64,000 nucleotides of DNA from an uncultured Porphyromonadaceae bacterium (GTDB taxonomy: Bacteria > Bacteroidota > Bacteroidia > Bacteroidales > UBA11471): assembly GCA_900542765.1 (NCBI GenBank), contig UQOX01000004.1, positions 31,094-95,093 of the forward strand. The letters are read 5' to 3'. The position numbers and the translations under genes are program-made. The notes under the pieces were generated by a model. That model worked only from the letters and a program-made list of their open reading frames with translations, had not been told where the DNA came from and searched no databases. This document shows, piece after piece, positions 1-9,214 of the stretch. Every line of letters starts with the position of its first letter. Positions within the stretch are counted from its first letter, which is position 1.

Positions 1-294
1 TGTGGTAGGACTCCGAAGTACCGGAAAAAAGGAAAGGCCGGTGCGGCGGCGGGTTGGAGGAGAAAAATCGGGTTGTGTCCCGGCGATGTGCTTGACAGGG
101 GGCGTCTGCGGTCGTGAGAGAGAACCCCGAAGGCTCGGAAAAAAGGAAAGGCCGGTGCGGTGGCGGGTTGGAGGCGAAAAATCGGGTGTGTCCCGGCAAT
201 GTGCTTGACAGGGAGCGTCTGCGGTTGTGTGGTAGGTCTCCGAAGTATCGGAAAAAAGGGAAGGCCGGTGCGGTGGCGGGTTGGAGGCGAAAAA
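1..294. repeat. Tandem repeat, about 114 bp unit, at least 2.6 copies
   Basis: Three consecutive copies of a 113-114 bp unit are visible. The same core, GGAAAGGCCGGTGCGG (GGGAAGGCCGGTGCGG in the last), starts at 31, 145 and 258, followed each time by the GGGTTGGAGG block and an A-run plus ATCGGG. Copies differ by a few substitutions. The array runs off the left edge, so total copy number is unknown. Each unit carries a small minus-strand hairpin (CGGG...CCCG followed by ATTTTT), which looks like a weaker version of the terminator at 290-323. No gene is supported here; the open frames simply follow the repeat. Confidence 0.85.
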
Positions 295-323
295 ATCGGG
301 CGCGCCGTTGTGACGCGCCCGAT
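290..323 (-). terminator. Rho-independent terminator of the SusCD/thioredoxin operon
   Basis: Perfect 10 bp stem: ATCGGGCGCG at 295-304 pairs with CGCGCCCGAT at 314-323, with a 9 nt loop. Read on the minus strand the stem is followed by a run of six T (290-295, the last overlapping the stem). It lies 27 nt past the stop codon of the thioredoxin gene. Confidence 0.85.
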
Positions 324-349
324 AGGGAAATGTGTGTATGAGGGAAAAA

Positions 350-1534
350 TTATTTCATGGGAGCACGGAGTTCCGTAGCCATCTGTATGAAGTTGTTGCT
401 TTGGGGACCCATGCGCATGGCCATGGTCATGCCGGTTTTGGCTTGTTGCTCTCTTCTTGCCTCTTCTTGTTCGAGAATGGAGGCGTATTTGTCGCACCAA
501 ATCGCGGCGTGATTACGCAGTTTCTGGTCGGCACACAACTTGTTGATGCGAAGTACCCAGTTGTAGACTTCGAGCATGTCGGCATTGTATTTCGAGATGA
601 GCTTGTCGCCATAGGAGATGTATTTTTTCCAGTCTTGCGTGCACTCGGCATAATACATGAGGGTGGAGATTTCGATTTTCTTGGCATCTTTCACCTTGTT
701 CTTTTTCATGTATTTCATGTAGTCGGCAAATCCTTCCTTGTCGAACGTGTAGGTGCCGTCATTGCCTTTTACCACATATTTGCGGCCATAAAGGCTCCAA
801 GTGTAGCGCTCTTTCATATTGACCTGCATGTTGCCGTATTGTGCGATAAACTTGTCTTTGTTTTCAAGGAAGAAGACATAGGGCTTGGAGTAGGGCGATT
901 CGATGTAACTCATGAAGAGGTTGAACAGGGTACGGTTGGTGAGCATCTCTTCGTACTTCTTTTCGAGGAATGGGGTTACGACTTCGGAGAGACGCTCTTT
1001 CTCGTTGGCTTCGGAGAGTATGCCGATATACTCTTCGATAAACTCGTCGCTGCGTTCTCCGGCATCATAGCGGGCATTCATGTTTTTGATGTTGTTTCCC
1101 GACAAGCCCGAGGTGGTGCTTTTGAGCAGCGACTGGGCGTTGTTGTATCCGACGATTTTGTGAATGATTTCTTCGGTTGTGGGGTCGATGAAGACCATGG
1201 TCGGGTAGGCATTCACACCGAGTTTGTCTTTTTGGGCGACACCGTCGGGGGTTTCCATGTCGAGTTTCAGGTTGACAAACGAGCCGTTGAAGAACTCGGC
1301 AACCTGGGCGTCTTTGAATGTGGTTCTTGATAATTGTTTGCAGGGACCGCACCATTGGGTGTAGCAGTCGATAAACAGGATTTTCCCGCTTTCTTTGGCT
1401 TTTTGCAGGGCTTCGGCATAGGTGCATTCGAGGAATGTGATGCCGGTCTCGGGCTGAGCCGGAGTCTGTTGCTCTTGGGCCATCGCTCCGCACAGGGGAA
1501 GAAATGCGGCGATGAATAGCATTAATCTTTTCAT
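350..1534 (-). CDS. Secreted thioredoxin-family protein
   Basis: 394 residues. A Sec signal peptide covers residues 1-19 (hydrophobic core LMLFIAAFLPLCGAMA, then Q). A thioredoxin fold follows with the redox motif W61-C-G-P-C65 and the downstream cis-Pro region (NAYPTMVFIDP). The remaining 250 or so residues are a C-terminal extension without a recognised domain, rich in Tyr and Lys and probably helical. It probably acts in the periplasm or outer envelope as a thiol-disulfide oxidoreductase. It is the last gene of the minus-strand SusC/SusD group, 18 nt after susD, and ends at a strong terminator. The substrate is unknown; its position with a SusCD pair and a second thioredoxin-like protein suggests the imported ligand or a partner protein carries thiols. 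Confidence 0.85.
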   Translation of the reverse strand: MKRLMLFIAAFLPLCGAMAQEQQTPAQPETGITFLECTYAEALQKAKESGKILFIDCYTQWCGPCKQLSRTTFKDAQVAEFFNGSFVNLKLDMETPDGVAQKDKLGVNAYPTMVFIDPTTEEIIHKIVGYNNAQSLLKSTTSGLSGNNIKNMNARYDAGERSDEFIEEYIGILSEANEKERLSEVVTPFLEKKYEEMLTNRTLFNLFMSYIESPYSKPYVFFLENKDKFIAQYGNMQVNMKERYTWSLYGRKYVVKGNDGTYTFDKEGFADYMKYMKKNKVKDAKKIEISTLMYYAECTQDWKKYISYGDKLISKYNADMLEVYNWVLRINKLCADQKLRNHAAIWCDKYASILEQEEARREQQAKTGMTMAMRMGPQSNNFIQMATELRAPMK

Positions 1535-1552
1535 ATAAAGTGGTTTTATAGG

Positions 1553-3070
1553 TTAGAATCCGGTGTTTTGCTTGATGACGCCGTCCGAAATCTGAACTTC
1601 ATATTCGGGTATCGGCAGTATCTTTTTGTTGTTGGGCAGACCTTTGGTTTTCAGGTCGCGGCCGGTGCGAATGAGGTCCCAGCGGTAGTGGCCTTCCATG
1701 GCCAGCTCGCGGTTGCGCTCTACGAGTATCGAGTCGACAAAGGCTTCGACCGAGGGGAAGTCGGCGGCCGTGAGTGCTGCCGGTTTCTGTCCGTCGGGGA
1801 AGGGCTTGCGGCGAATGTCGTTGAGGTGTTGCAAGGCTTCGTCGTCGATGCTGTTGGTCGTGTAGGCCAGGGCTTCGGCTCTTGTGAGTTTGATTTCGGA
1901 GAGGCGAATGTATTGCACGTCGCAGTAGCAGCCGCCGTTGTCATACTTCATCGAGGCTTTGAGGTTGGAGTTGCTGGTGGCGGAGCCTTGTTGAATGAGG
2001 TATTCGTTGGTTTCTCCATATCCGCGCAGGTCGCCCGGCAGATAGCTGTTGATGAGCGAGTCGGAGGTGGAGAAGCTGGTTTTGGCGTAGACCGACGTCC
2101 ACCCGCACGGGAATACGTTGGTGCTGATGCGGCTGGGTTGGAAGAATATCAACTCCGTGGCATAGTTGGTGGGGTCGGGGTAGGTAGAGTTCTCGTAGAC
2201 ATTGCTCGGGAAGATGTTGGTGCGGTGGTCGTTGTAGCTGTCGTTGAAGGTGATGTTCGGTGATTTGAGCACCTCCCCGGCATAGTAGGCGGCTTCATTG
2301 AGTTCGGCTTGGTTTTTCGTGTATGTGCCCTTGTAAAGGTAGACCCGGGAGAGGAGTGCCTTGGCGACGGTGGCCGTGGCCCGGTAGCGGAGAGAGGGCT
2401 CATAGTCGGTCTGCGGCAGGTCGGGAATCGCTTCGGTGAGGTCTTTTATGATCTGGGTGTAGACCGAATCTACCGTCTCGCGAGGCTGAATGTCTTCGGG
2501 TTTGTAGCCGTCGTAGGGGGTGAGCCGCATCACCAATCCCAATCCGTTGCCTTCGCCCACAAGAGCGCCGTCACCGTAGATGCAGAGAAGGGTGAAGTAC
2601 TCGTAGGCGCGCAGGAATTTGGCTTCGGCGATGTGTTGTCTCATCATTGTGGGGTCGTATTGGCCAAATTCGTTGATGCCTGAAATGATGTTGTTGGCAT
2701 AGTCGATGGCGTTGTAGCCATATTGGTATATGTCTTTGATGAATCCGTCCTGCTCGTCGGTGGTGTATTCGCATTTTTCCATGGCGAGGTACGACGACGC
2801 GCCGTTTTGTACCGTGATGTTTTCGGTACCGATGTCGGCCAGCTGGAAGGCAAAGGCGCTGTTGGTGTAGTTGTTTTGGTCGTTGGGGGCGCCTGAGAGC
2901 AGGACGCACAAGCGGGTGTAGGCGCCGACAAGGGCGGCTTGTGCGGTTTTTTCGTCTTTATAGACCGTCTCGTCGACCATCGTGTTTTGGGGGGCATAGT
3001 CGAGCTCGCAGGCGGTGAAGAGGGCCAGCGAGGTGAGTAGTGATATGGATAGCAGAATTGTTTTCTTCAT
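1553..3070 (-). CDS. SusD/RagB-family outer-membrane lipoprotein
   Basis: 505 residues. The SPII signal ends in LFTAC, with the lipidated Cys at residue 21. Family features are visible: the N-terminal block with QAALVGAYTRL, the TPR region AEAKFLRAYEYFTLL, and the C-terminal block LVERNRELAMEGHYRWDLIRTGR. It is the surface lid that captures ligand for the SusC porin encoded 17 nt upstream. Translation is probably coupled. No glycoside hydrolase, peptidase or sulfatase is nearby, so the ligand cannot be inferred. Confidence 0.95.
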   Translation of the reverse strand: MKKTILLSISLLTSLALFTACELDYAPQNTMVDETVYKDEKTAQAALVGAYTRLCVLLSGAPNDQNNYTNSAFAFQLADIGTENITVQNGASSYLAMEKCEYTTDEQDGFIKDIYQYGYNAIDYANNIISGINEFGQYDPTMMRQHIAEAKFLRAYEYFTLLCIYGDGALVGEGNGLGLVMRLTPYDGYKPEDIQPRETVDSVYTQIIKDLTEAIPDLPQTDYEPSLRYRATATVAKALLSRVYLYKGTYTKNQAELNEAAYYAGEVLKSPNITFNDSYNDHRTNIFPSNVYENSTYPDPTNYATELIFFQPSRISTNVFPCGWTSVYAKTSFSTSDSLINSYLPGDLRGYGETNEYLIQQGSATSNSNLKASMKYDNGGCYCDVQYIRLSEIKLTRAEALAYTTNSIDDEALQHLNDIRRKPFPDGQKPAALTAADFPSVEAFVDSILVERNRELAMEGHYRWDLIRTGRDLKTKGLPNNKKILPIPEYEVQISDGVIKQNTGF

Positions 3071-3087
3071 GTTGTTGTCCTCCTTGG

Positions 3088-6000
3088 TTAAAGTCCGAAT
3101 CTTATGCCGAATTGGTAGCTGCGCGATGAGGGCATGGTCAGGTTGTCATATCCGGCAGCTGTGGCCGACGAACCGAATGCGCTCACCTCGGGGTCGAGTC
3201 CGGAGTATGGGCTGATGGTGAATACGTTGGTGAGAACGACAAAGAGCTTGATTTGGTTGAATGTGCGCGTCCTTCTCAACACTTGTTTGGGTAACGAATA
3301 GGAGAATTCCAATGTCTTCAATCGCAGGTAGGAACTCTTTTCGAGGAACCGGGTGGTGGTAATCGACGAGGTATAGTCGTAGTTGTTGACAATGGAGCTG
3401 TTTTTCAGCTTGGGAATGTCGGTCGTTTGTCCCGGAATCTGCCAGAAGTCGAGTATGTCGCGCGACAGGTTGTTGGCCGTCTCGGTGGCGTAGGTGAGCA
3501 GTTGGGCCCGTGTGGAGTTGATCATGTGGCCGCCTACCGAGAAGGTAAACATGGTATTCAGTTCAAACCCTTTGAATGTGAGTATGTTGGTGAAACTGCC
3601 GTAGAATTTGGGCTCGGCCGTTCCGCACACTTTCTTGTTGTCCGTCGAGGTTTCGTAGTTCGAGGCCGGGGGAACGGTCGTTGTCGAGCCGTCGGCGAGG
3701 CGCCATATCGGGTCGCCGGTATTGGGGTCGACGCCCACCCATTCGTGCAGGTACCACTGTGCCATGGGATAGCCCACGGCGTAGTATTTAAACGAGCTGT
3801 TGGCTTGGTCGAGCTGGTTGCCTTCGAAGTTGAGTTTCAATATCTTGTTGCTATTGCGGGAGAGGTTCAGGATGGTCTGCCACAGGAAATTCTTGCGCAC
3901 GATATTGTCCGAGATGACTTGTATCTCGATACCTTGGTTTTGCATGTCGGCAATGTTCTGGTATTGGGTCGAATATCCGGTGTAAGCCGGCAGGTCCGAC
4001 GAGAAGAGCATGTCGGTCGTGCGTTTGTAGTAGTAGTCGACGGTGAGTTTCAGCCGCTCTTTGAAGGCCGAGAAGTCGAGACCCAGGTCATAGGTGATGG
4101 TGCGTTCCCAGTCGAGGTTCACGTTACTGGGTTGCGACATCGAGAGGAATTGTTCGTTGCCGTAGGAAGAGGCCGTGTTGAGCACATAGATGGCTTGTGC
4201 TCCGTAGTAACTGTTGTTGGCGTCCTGGCTGGTCCAGCCTATCGAACCGCGGATTTTCATTTCGTCGATCCACGGGGCGTTGTAGGCGATGAAGTCTTCT
4301 TCGGAGAGTCGCCAGGCGGCCGACACGGCGGGAATGTTGATGAAGCGGTGCAGGCGGTTGTAGCGCGACGAACCGTCGATGCGGTAGGATACACCGAAGA
4401 GGTACCGGCGCATGAGCTGGTAGTTGACGCGGGCGAAGGCCGAGAGCAGGGCCCAGGTGTCTTCGCTGGCAGCGCCTACGCGGGTGGTCTGTGCCGAACC
4501 GATGCCTTTGATGGCCGAGCTGAAAAAGTTCGAACCGTAAATCTGCGAGTTGTATTCGTGCCCGATTTCATAGCTTTCGCCCAGCACGGCTTGCAGGTAG
4601 TGGCGTTCGTTGAATACTTTGTTCACCGTGATGGTGTTGTTGGTGACGATGCGGTATTTCAAGGCGTCGTTTTCCGATGCCTGGTTGTTGGGGGTGAGGT
4701 CGGCCACTTCTTCGGGCAATTCGGGCTTGTAGACGTAGGAACGGCCGTTGGAGATGTTGATACCGAGTTCGGTTTTGAGTTGCAGCCAATTTGTGACGTC
4801 GTATTGCAGGTAGGTGTTGCCTATCGTGGTGATGTTTTTGCTTTGCGAGGTGACGTCATTGGCGTAGGCTACGGGGTTGTAGTTGTCGTTGTTGCCTTTG
4901 GTGTTGAGGTCGTGGCCGTAGTAGTAGGAGCCGTCTTCGTTGTATATCGGCAGGTTGGGGGCGCGCAGTATGGCGTCTTTATATACGGTGGGGGCCGTGA
5001 GGGCGTTGTTGTCGATGAATGAGAGGGTCACGTTGGCACCGAGGGTGAATTTGTCGTTGAGTTGGGTATCGAGATTCAGACGGGCCGAGTAACGTTGCAG
5101 GTCGTTGTTGATGATATATGACTCGTTGTTGGCGTAGGAGAGGCTGAAAAAGTAGCGGGTGCGAGTGTTTCCGCCCGAAATCGATGCGCTCAGGTTGTGG
5201 CTGAGGGCGTTGCGGGTCACGGCGTCTTGCCAGTCGGTATTGTAGCCGGCACGGTAAACGTCGGAGGGATAGTATTGCGAGTAGATTTGTGCGTATTCAT
5301 CGCCGGTGAGCAGGTCGAGTTTGCCGATGGGCTGGTCGATGCTCATGGTGTAGGAGACGTTGATGGCTGTGCGGTCGCGGGAGCCGCTTTTGGTGGTGAT
5401 GAGGATTACACCGGCCGAGCCGCGTGAACCGTAGATGGAGGTGGCGAAGGCATCTTTGAGAATTTCGATCGACTCAATGTCTTCGGGGTTGATGGAGAGT
5501 AGCGGGTTTTGCTCGAAAGAGTAGTTGAGGTCCATGTTGTTGGTCAGCGTTCCGCCTCCCGTCGAGGTTCCACCCATGCTGATGGCGCTCACCGAGCCGC
5601 CGCTGGTGCCGACCGAGTTGGCCGAGCGGTCGGTGCCGTAGATGGGTACGCCGTCGACGACGTAGAGGGGGTTGTTTTCGCCTATGATGGAGCTCACGCC
5701 GCGAATGGTGAGGAGGTTGGCTCCGCCGAGTGCTCCTGAGGAGTTGGATACGAACACGCCCGGGGCACGGCCTTGCAGCAACTGGTCTACCGACAGGAAT
5801 GATTTTTGTTCATCGAGTTTTACCGATGATACCGAGCCGGTAATATCACGCCGTTCTTGTTTGCCATAGCCTACGACGGTAATTTCGCGCATGGCATTTT
5901 CGGCCGGAATGAGTCTTATGGCTTCGACGGTTTTGGGGTGATTTACGGTTACGGTTTCGGTCTCATAGCCAATGAACGAAAACGAGATGGTCGCACCTGT

Positions 6001-6201
6001 CGGTACATTGGTGAGGGTGAAAGAGCCGTCCGATGTGGACAGGGTGGCGCCTTTTCCGTTGACCGAAACGGTTACGCCCGCCAGGGGGGCGTTGTTTTCA
6101 TCGAGAACGGTACCGGATATCTTGGTGAGATTTTGCGCCGAGGCTATTTCGCAACAGAATATACAACACAGTACCGTATATATTGTCCAAAATTTTTTCA
6201 T
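3088..6201 (-). CDS. SusC/RagA-family TonB-dependent transporter
   Basis: 1037 residues. Signal peptide 1-22 (to IASA). A carboxypeptidase-D-like regulatory domain (ISGTVLDENNAPLAGVTVSV...) is followed by the plug (VDQLLQGRAPGVFV, NPLYVVDGVPIYG), then a beta-barrel ending in aromatic-rich RSYQFGIRFGL, the usual outer-membrane C-terminal signature. It is the TonB-energised channel partner of the SusD protein downstream. A terminator hairpin lies 25 nt before its start codon, so it may be expressed at a different level from the two genes upstream. Confidence 0.95.
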   Translation of the reverse strand: MKKFWTIYTVLCCIFCCEIASAQNLTKISGTVLDENNAPLAGVTVSVNGKGATLSTSDGSFTLTNVPTGATISFSFIGYETETVTVNHPKTVEAIRLIPAENAMREITVVGYGKQERRDITGSVSSVKLDEQKSFLSVDQLLQGRAPGVFVSNSSGALGGANLLTIRGVSSIIGENNPLYVVDGVPIYGTDRSANSVGTSGGSVSAISMGGTSTGGGTLTNNMDLNYSFEQNPLLSINPEDIESIEILKDAFATSIYGSRGSAGVILITTKSGSRDRTAINVSYTMSIDQPIGKLDLLTGDEYAQIYSQYYPSDVYRAGYNTDWQDAVTRNALSHNLSASISGGNTRTRYFFSLSYANNESYIINNDLQRYSARLNLDTQLNDKFTLGANVTLSFIDNNALTAPTVYKDAILRAPNLPIYNEDGSYYYGHDLNTKGNNDNYNPVAYANDVTSQSKNITTIGNTYLQYDVTNWLQLKTELGINISNGRSYVYKPELPEEVADLTPNNQASENDALKYRIVTNNTITVNKVFNERHYLQAVLGESYEIGHEYNSQIYGSNFFSSAIKGIGSAQTTRVGAASEDTWALLSAFARVNYQLMRRYLFGVSYRIDGSSRYNRLHRFINIPAVSAAWRLSEEDFIAYNAPWIDEMKIRGSIGWTSQDANNSYYGAQAIYVLNTASSYGNEQFLSMSQPSNVNLDWERTITYDLGLDFSAFKERLKLTVDYYYKRTTDMLFSSDLPAYTGYSTQYQNIADMQNQGIEIQVISDNIVRKNFLWQTILNLSRNSNKILKLNFEGNQLDQANSSFKYYAVGYPMAQWYLHEWVGVDPNTGDPIWRLADGSTTTVPPASNYETSTDNKKVCGTAEPKFYGSFTNILTFKGFELNTMFTFSVGGHMINSTRAQLLTYATETANNLSRDILDFWQIPGQTTDIPKLKNSSIVNNYDYTSSITTTRFLEKSSYLRLKTLEFSYSLPKQVLRRTRTFNQIKLFVVLTNVFTISPYSGLDPEVSAFGSSATAAGYDNLTMPSSRSYQFGIRFGL

Positions 6202-6225
6202 AATATTAAAGTCCCGGTGTTTAGT

Positions 6226-6267
6226 TGGAAAAAGTACTCTGTGCAGGGATTATGCACAGAGTACTTT
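6226..6267 (-). terminator. Intrinsic terminator or attenuator just upstream of susC
   Basis: Perfect 15 bp stem: AAAGTACTCTGTGCA at 6231-6245 pairs with TGCACAGAGTACTTT at 6253-6267, with a 7 nt loop. On the minus strand it is followed by TTTTTCC. It lies between the DUF6242-like gene and susC, only 25 nt before the susC start codon. No TAnnTTTG element was found between it and susC, so susC would depend on read-through or on an unrecognised promoter. Confidence 0.8.
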
Positions 6268-6289
6268 GATGATTTAAAAAATGGAATTA

Positions 6290-7756
6290 TCAATTCAGAG
6301 CGAATGCCCATGCGGCAAACGAGGGATCCATGTCGTCGACCGTGGTCGAGTAGGGAGTGTAGCTACCCGAGAAGCTGTTGAAGCCGCCGAATACCCAAGC
6401 GATGTCGTTTTCATCGACAACGACACAAGGATTGAAGGTTCCGGTGTAGGCTTCATTGATACCTTCGACAGCCGTCCAGGTAACACCGTCGGTCGATTTG
6501 TAGATGGTGTTGTTCATTACGCGGGCACCGGCCTCATCGTAATAGAGACCACCGAAGAGGTAAGCCGTGTTGCCGGCATTGTTGGTAACGACAGTGGCAC
6601 CGCAGATGGGACCAACGGCCGTCGAGTCGGCAACAGTGGCGAAGTTCTCACCGTCGGTAGAGCTCGAAACGGCGGTTTGCAGGTTCGATGCGCTGACAAA
6701 GCCTCTGGAACCACCCAGGAGGAAGATTTCGTTGTTCAGCACAAAGGTCGAGCAGTGGGCTCTCAGGAGGCTCGATGCGCCTGCTACCATGTTGTAGGTA
6801 GTATCAGCTTTCACCCACATTTGAGAGTTGGCTCCTTGGAGCTGACCAAAAGCCATCATTACACCGCTTTCCATGTAGAATTTGTCGTTGAAGGTGAACG
6901 GGGTGGGGCATACATGTCCGAATGAACCCAGACCTACAAGCCTCTTGAACATGTCGTCGGCCAAGGTCGAGTTACCTTCGATCGATTCATCGTTCCAGGT
7001 GCTACCGTTGCTGGTCGATGCGATGCGGAAGCTTTTCAGCGTGAGGCTCGTAGACCAGCTGTTTCCTTGAAGCTCGGGGGCATTTCCGCCTTGGTCGGTT
7101 CCAAAAGCGCGGATACCACCGATGACATAGAGCTTGTCATTGATAACGATGGGGCGTGCACCCATACCGCCGATGATGTCCTCGGTCGATACTTCGGTCC
7201 AGCGGATACCGTTGGTCGAGGTGAATACCTTGTAGAATCCGAGCGTATCGGCTGCATCGTAACCCGAGGTGAAGGCATAGAATTTACCGTCGAAGAGGGC
7301 TACGGAGTAGTCGTAAACGTTGCTGGGGATACCTCCGCCACGAATGTCGGCGCTGATTTGTTTACCGGCAGCGAGGTCGTCTTCGGTATCGGAGATGACT
7401 ACGGTGAGGGTGTAGTCCTTGCTGCTACCTTCGTGGGTGGCGGTGAGGACGATGGGGTTGTTGAGGTCAAACGTTGCACCGGCAACAGCGGCACCGTTTA
7501 CGGTAACCGTCGTGTTCATCGTAGCCGTCACGGTGAGTGTGCAGGCTTCGAGCTCAGAGGCTTGGGTTGTCATGGGGACGGTGCATTGAATCGTCATACC
7601 CGAGTAGTTGATGACACCGTTGTAAGAAGCACCTTCGGCGGTGGTAACCGTCACGCCGGTAATACCGAATCCCGAATCATTGCTGTCGTCGTTACACGAT
7701 GTGAAGCTGAATACGGCGCAGAGGGCCATAAGCAGCAGAGCATTCAGTTTTTTCAT
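6290..7756 (-). CDS. Beta-propeller lipoprotein, DUF6242-like
   Basis: 488 residues. The SPII signal ends FSFTSC (Cys21) and is followed by an Asp/Asn/Ser-rich linker. Residues of about 30-120 resemble an Ig-like/cadherin-like domain (SKDYTLTVVISD). From about 140 onward there are kelch-like repeats: the motifs YVIGG, FLLGGSRG, YLFGGLYYD and WVFGGFNS recur about every 50-60 residues, each near an STDG/STNG turn. It matches what is known of DUF6242 surface lipoproteins of Bacteroidales, whose role is unknown. The context suggests a surface-exposed binding protein made together with the SusCD system. Family name is from memory and less certain than the propeller fold. Confidence 0.75.
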   Translation of the reverse strand: MKKLNALLLMALCAVFSFTSCNDDSNDSGFGITGVTVTTAEGASYNGVINYSGMTIQCTVPMTTQASELEACTLTVTATMNTTVTVNGAAVAGATFDLNNPIVLTATHEGSSKDYTLTVVISDTEDDLAAGKQISADIRGGGIPSNVYDYSVALFDGKFYAFTSGYDAADTLGFYKVFTSTNGIRWTEVSTEDIIGGMGARPIVINDKLYVIGGIRAFGTDQGGNAPELQGNSWSTSLTLKSFRIASTSNGSTWNDESIEGNSTLADDMFKRLVGLGSFGHVCPTPFTFNDKFYMESGVMMAFGQLQGANSQMWVKADTTYNMVAGASSLLRAHCSTFVLNNEIFLLGGSRGFVSASNLQTAVSSSTDGENFATVADSTAVGPICGATVVTNNAGNTAYLFGGLYYDEAGARVMNNTIYKSTDGVTWTAVEGINEAYTGTFNPCVVVDENDIAWVFGGFNSFSGSYTPYSTTVDDMDPSFAAWAFALN

Positions 7757-7810
7757 ACGAAAGATTAAATTTTGGGTTATGGTTTGTGATTAAAAATAGA
7801 TGTTGTCATT

Positions 7811-9082
7811 TTACATCGACATGGCACCCATCGAAATCGATTTGCGCGGAGCCGGTTTCTCGGGAGCTACGCCGTTGAGGGCATTCTGTATGGCTTTGCG
7901 AATGGCTTCACCACGGAGACCTTTGGCATAGAGGTTGCCGTCGGCATCGACCAGCACGATGAAAGGAATGCCTCCGAATTGATAGTCTTGCATGAGTTTC
8001 TTGCCGCCGTCGGTGGCGTGTATCTGCAACCAAGGCATGTTTTCTTCGCCTGCGGCTTTGAGCCAAGCGTCTTTGTCGGCGTCGATGGATACGCTGAGGA
8101 ATTCTACGCCTTTGTCTTTGAACTCTTCATAATATTTTTTGAGATTGACAATTTCTTGGCGGCAGGGACCGCACCACGATGCCCAAAAGTCGACCAGGAC
8201 GATTTTGCCTTTGAGGTCGGAGAGCGAGAGCTCTTTACCGTCGATTTGGGGGTAAGTAAAGTCGGGAGCCGGCTTGCCGTTGTTCAGACGTTCGCGTTGA
8301 GCCTTGGCTTTGGCCACGCCGTCTTTGTAGTTCTGTATGGGGGCATAACCGGGGTGGGCGGCTTCGAGTTGCGACAAAATATTGTCGATGAGTTCCTTGT
8401 CGGCATCTTCTCTCAATGAGGGGAGGACGGCAAGTACGCTGGTGACCGTTGCGTTGTGCTCGGCAATATGGCGCATGCGGGCCGTCATGTCTTCGGCATT
8501 GTTGGCATAGAGGGCGTCGCTGAGCATTTTGCGCATCTCGGCATCGGGCTTGGCGTTGTAGAGGGCCTTGGAGATGGCTATCATGTTCTGATAGCTGCGG
8601 TAATTGCAGAAGTTGACTTGGTTCATCACCTCATTCTTGGGGCCGCCTTGGATATATACATAGGGAGGATTCTTGATTTTTACACGGGCGGTGTCGAAGC
8701 CGCGGAAATTGATGGTGAGGTCTTCGTCTTCACCCCAGATGCGTACCGATTGCCATTTCCCGCAATCGACCGTGTAGACGCCCGGAGTCTCGATGGGCAG
8801 CGTCAACGTGTATTCGTTGTTTTCGTCGATGTCGGCTTCGGCATAGATTTTCTTTTGTGTGCCTTCATATTGATACACCGTCATTTTGAATTCGGGCGCG
8901 GGCTGATCGTAATTCCAATACCCTTTGTAGGTGAATTGCACTTTTCCCTTGATGGTGATTTGGGAAGGAGCAGCTTGTTGCTCGGTGGTTTCTTTGTTTT
9001 CTTTCTTCGTCTTTTTTACTTTGGCCGATGCGTCAAAAATAATCAGCATGGCAGCCAGCATGGCGACAATACGAAATTTCAT
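7811..9082 (-). CDS. TlpA-like periplasmic thiol-disulfide oxidoreductase
   Basis: 423 residues with a signal peptide (to about residue 20) and a Lys/Glu-rich linker. An N-terminal beta domain of DUF4369 type spans about 41-145, a helical middle 150-265, and a TlpA/AhpC-TSA domain from about 270 with PAPDFTYPQIDGKELSLSDLKGK and the redox motif WASWC304-G-P-C307. The cis-Pro region is GGIPFIVLVDADG. It is the first gene of the minus-strand group and has its own promoter. It probably reduces disulfides of envelope proteins. It is paired in this locus with a second thioredoxin at the far end. Confidence 0.88.
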   Translation of the reverse strand: MKFRIVAMLAAMLIIFDASAKVKKTKKENKETTEQQAAPSQITIKGKVQFTYKGYWNYDQPAPEFKMTVYQYEGTQKKIYAEADIDENNEYTLTLPIETPGVYTVDCGKWQSVRIWGEDEDLTINFRGFDTARVKIKNPPYVYIQGGPKNEVMNQVNFCNYRSYQNMIAISKALYNAKPDAEMRKMLSDALYANNAEDMTARMRHIAEHNATVTSVLAVLPSLREDADKELIDNILSQLEAAHPGYAPIQNYKDGVAKAKAQRERLNNGKPAPDFTYPQIDGKELSLSDLKGKIVLVDFWASWCGPCRQEIVNLKKYYEEFKDKGVEFLSVSIDADKDAWLKAAGEENMPWLQIHATDGGKKLMQDYQFGGIPFIVLVDADGNLYAKGLRGEAIRKAIQNALNGVAPEKPAPRKSISMGAMSM

Positions 9083-9109
9083 AGCGGTTGAGTTTTTAAG
9101 CGTTTGTTA

Positions 9110-9140
9110 TTTGTTTCTCTTGGCGTAAGTAGTATCTTTG
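9110..9140 (+). promoter_or_regulatory. Plus-strand promoter, full consensus
   Basis: TTTG at 9110-9113, a 19 nt spacer, then TATCTTTG at 9133-9140. This is a complete Bacteroidota promoter pointing right, with a predicted start near 9147. It sits inside the leader of the divergent TlpA gene, 320 nt before the helicase start. Confidence 0.5.
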
Positions 9141-9178
9141 ACTTCTTGTTTGGCGACCTTGTATATATTACTATGCCG

Positions 9179-9214
9179 CAAAGATAGGTATTTGTTTTAT
9201 GAAATCTGCCCAAA
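9179..9214 (-). promoter_or_regulatory. Candidate promoter of the TlpA-SusCD operon
   Basis: The minus strand reads TATCTTTG at 9186-9179, an exact match to the Bacteroidota -7 element TAnnTTTG. A TTTG lies upstream at 9214-9211, but the 24 nt spacer is longer than the usual 19-21. Predicted start about 9172, giving a 90 nt leader. Confidence 0.5.
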
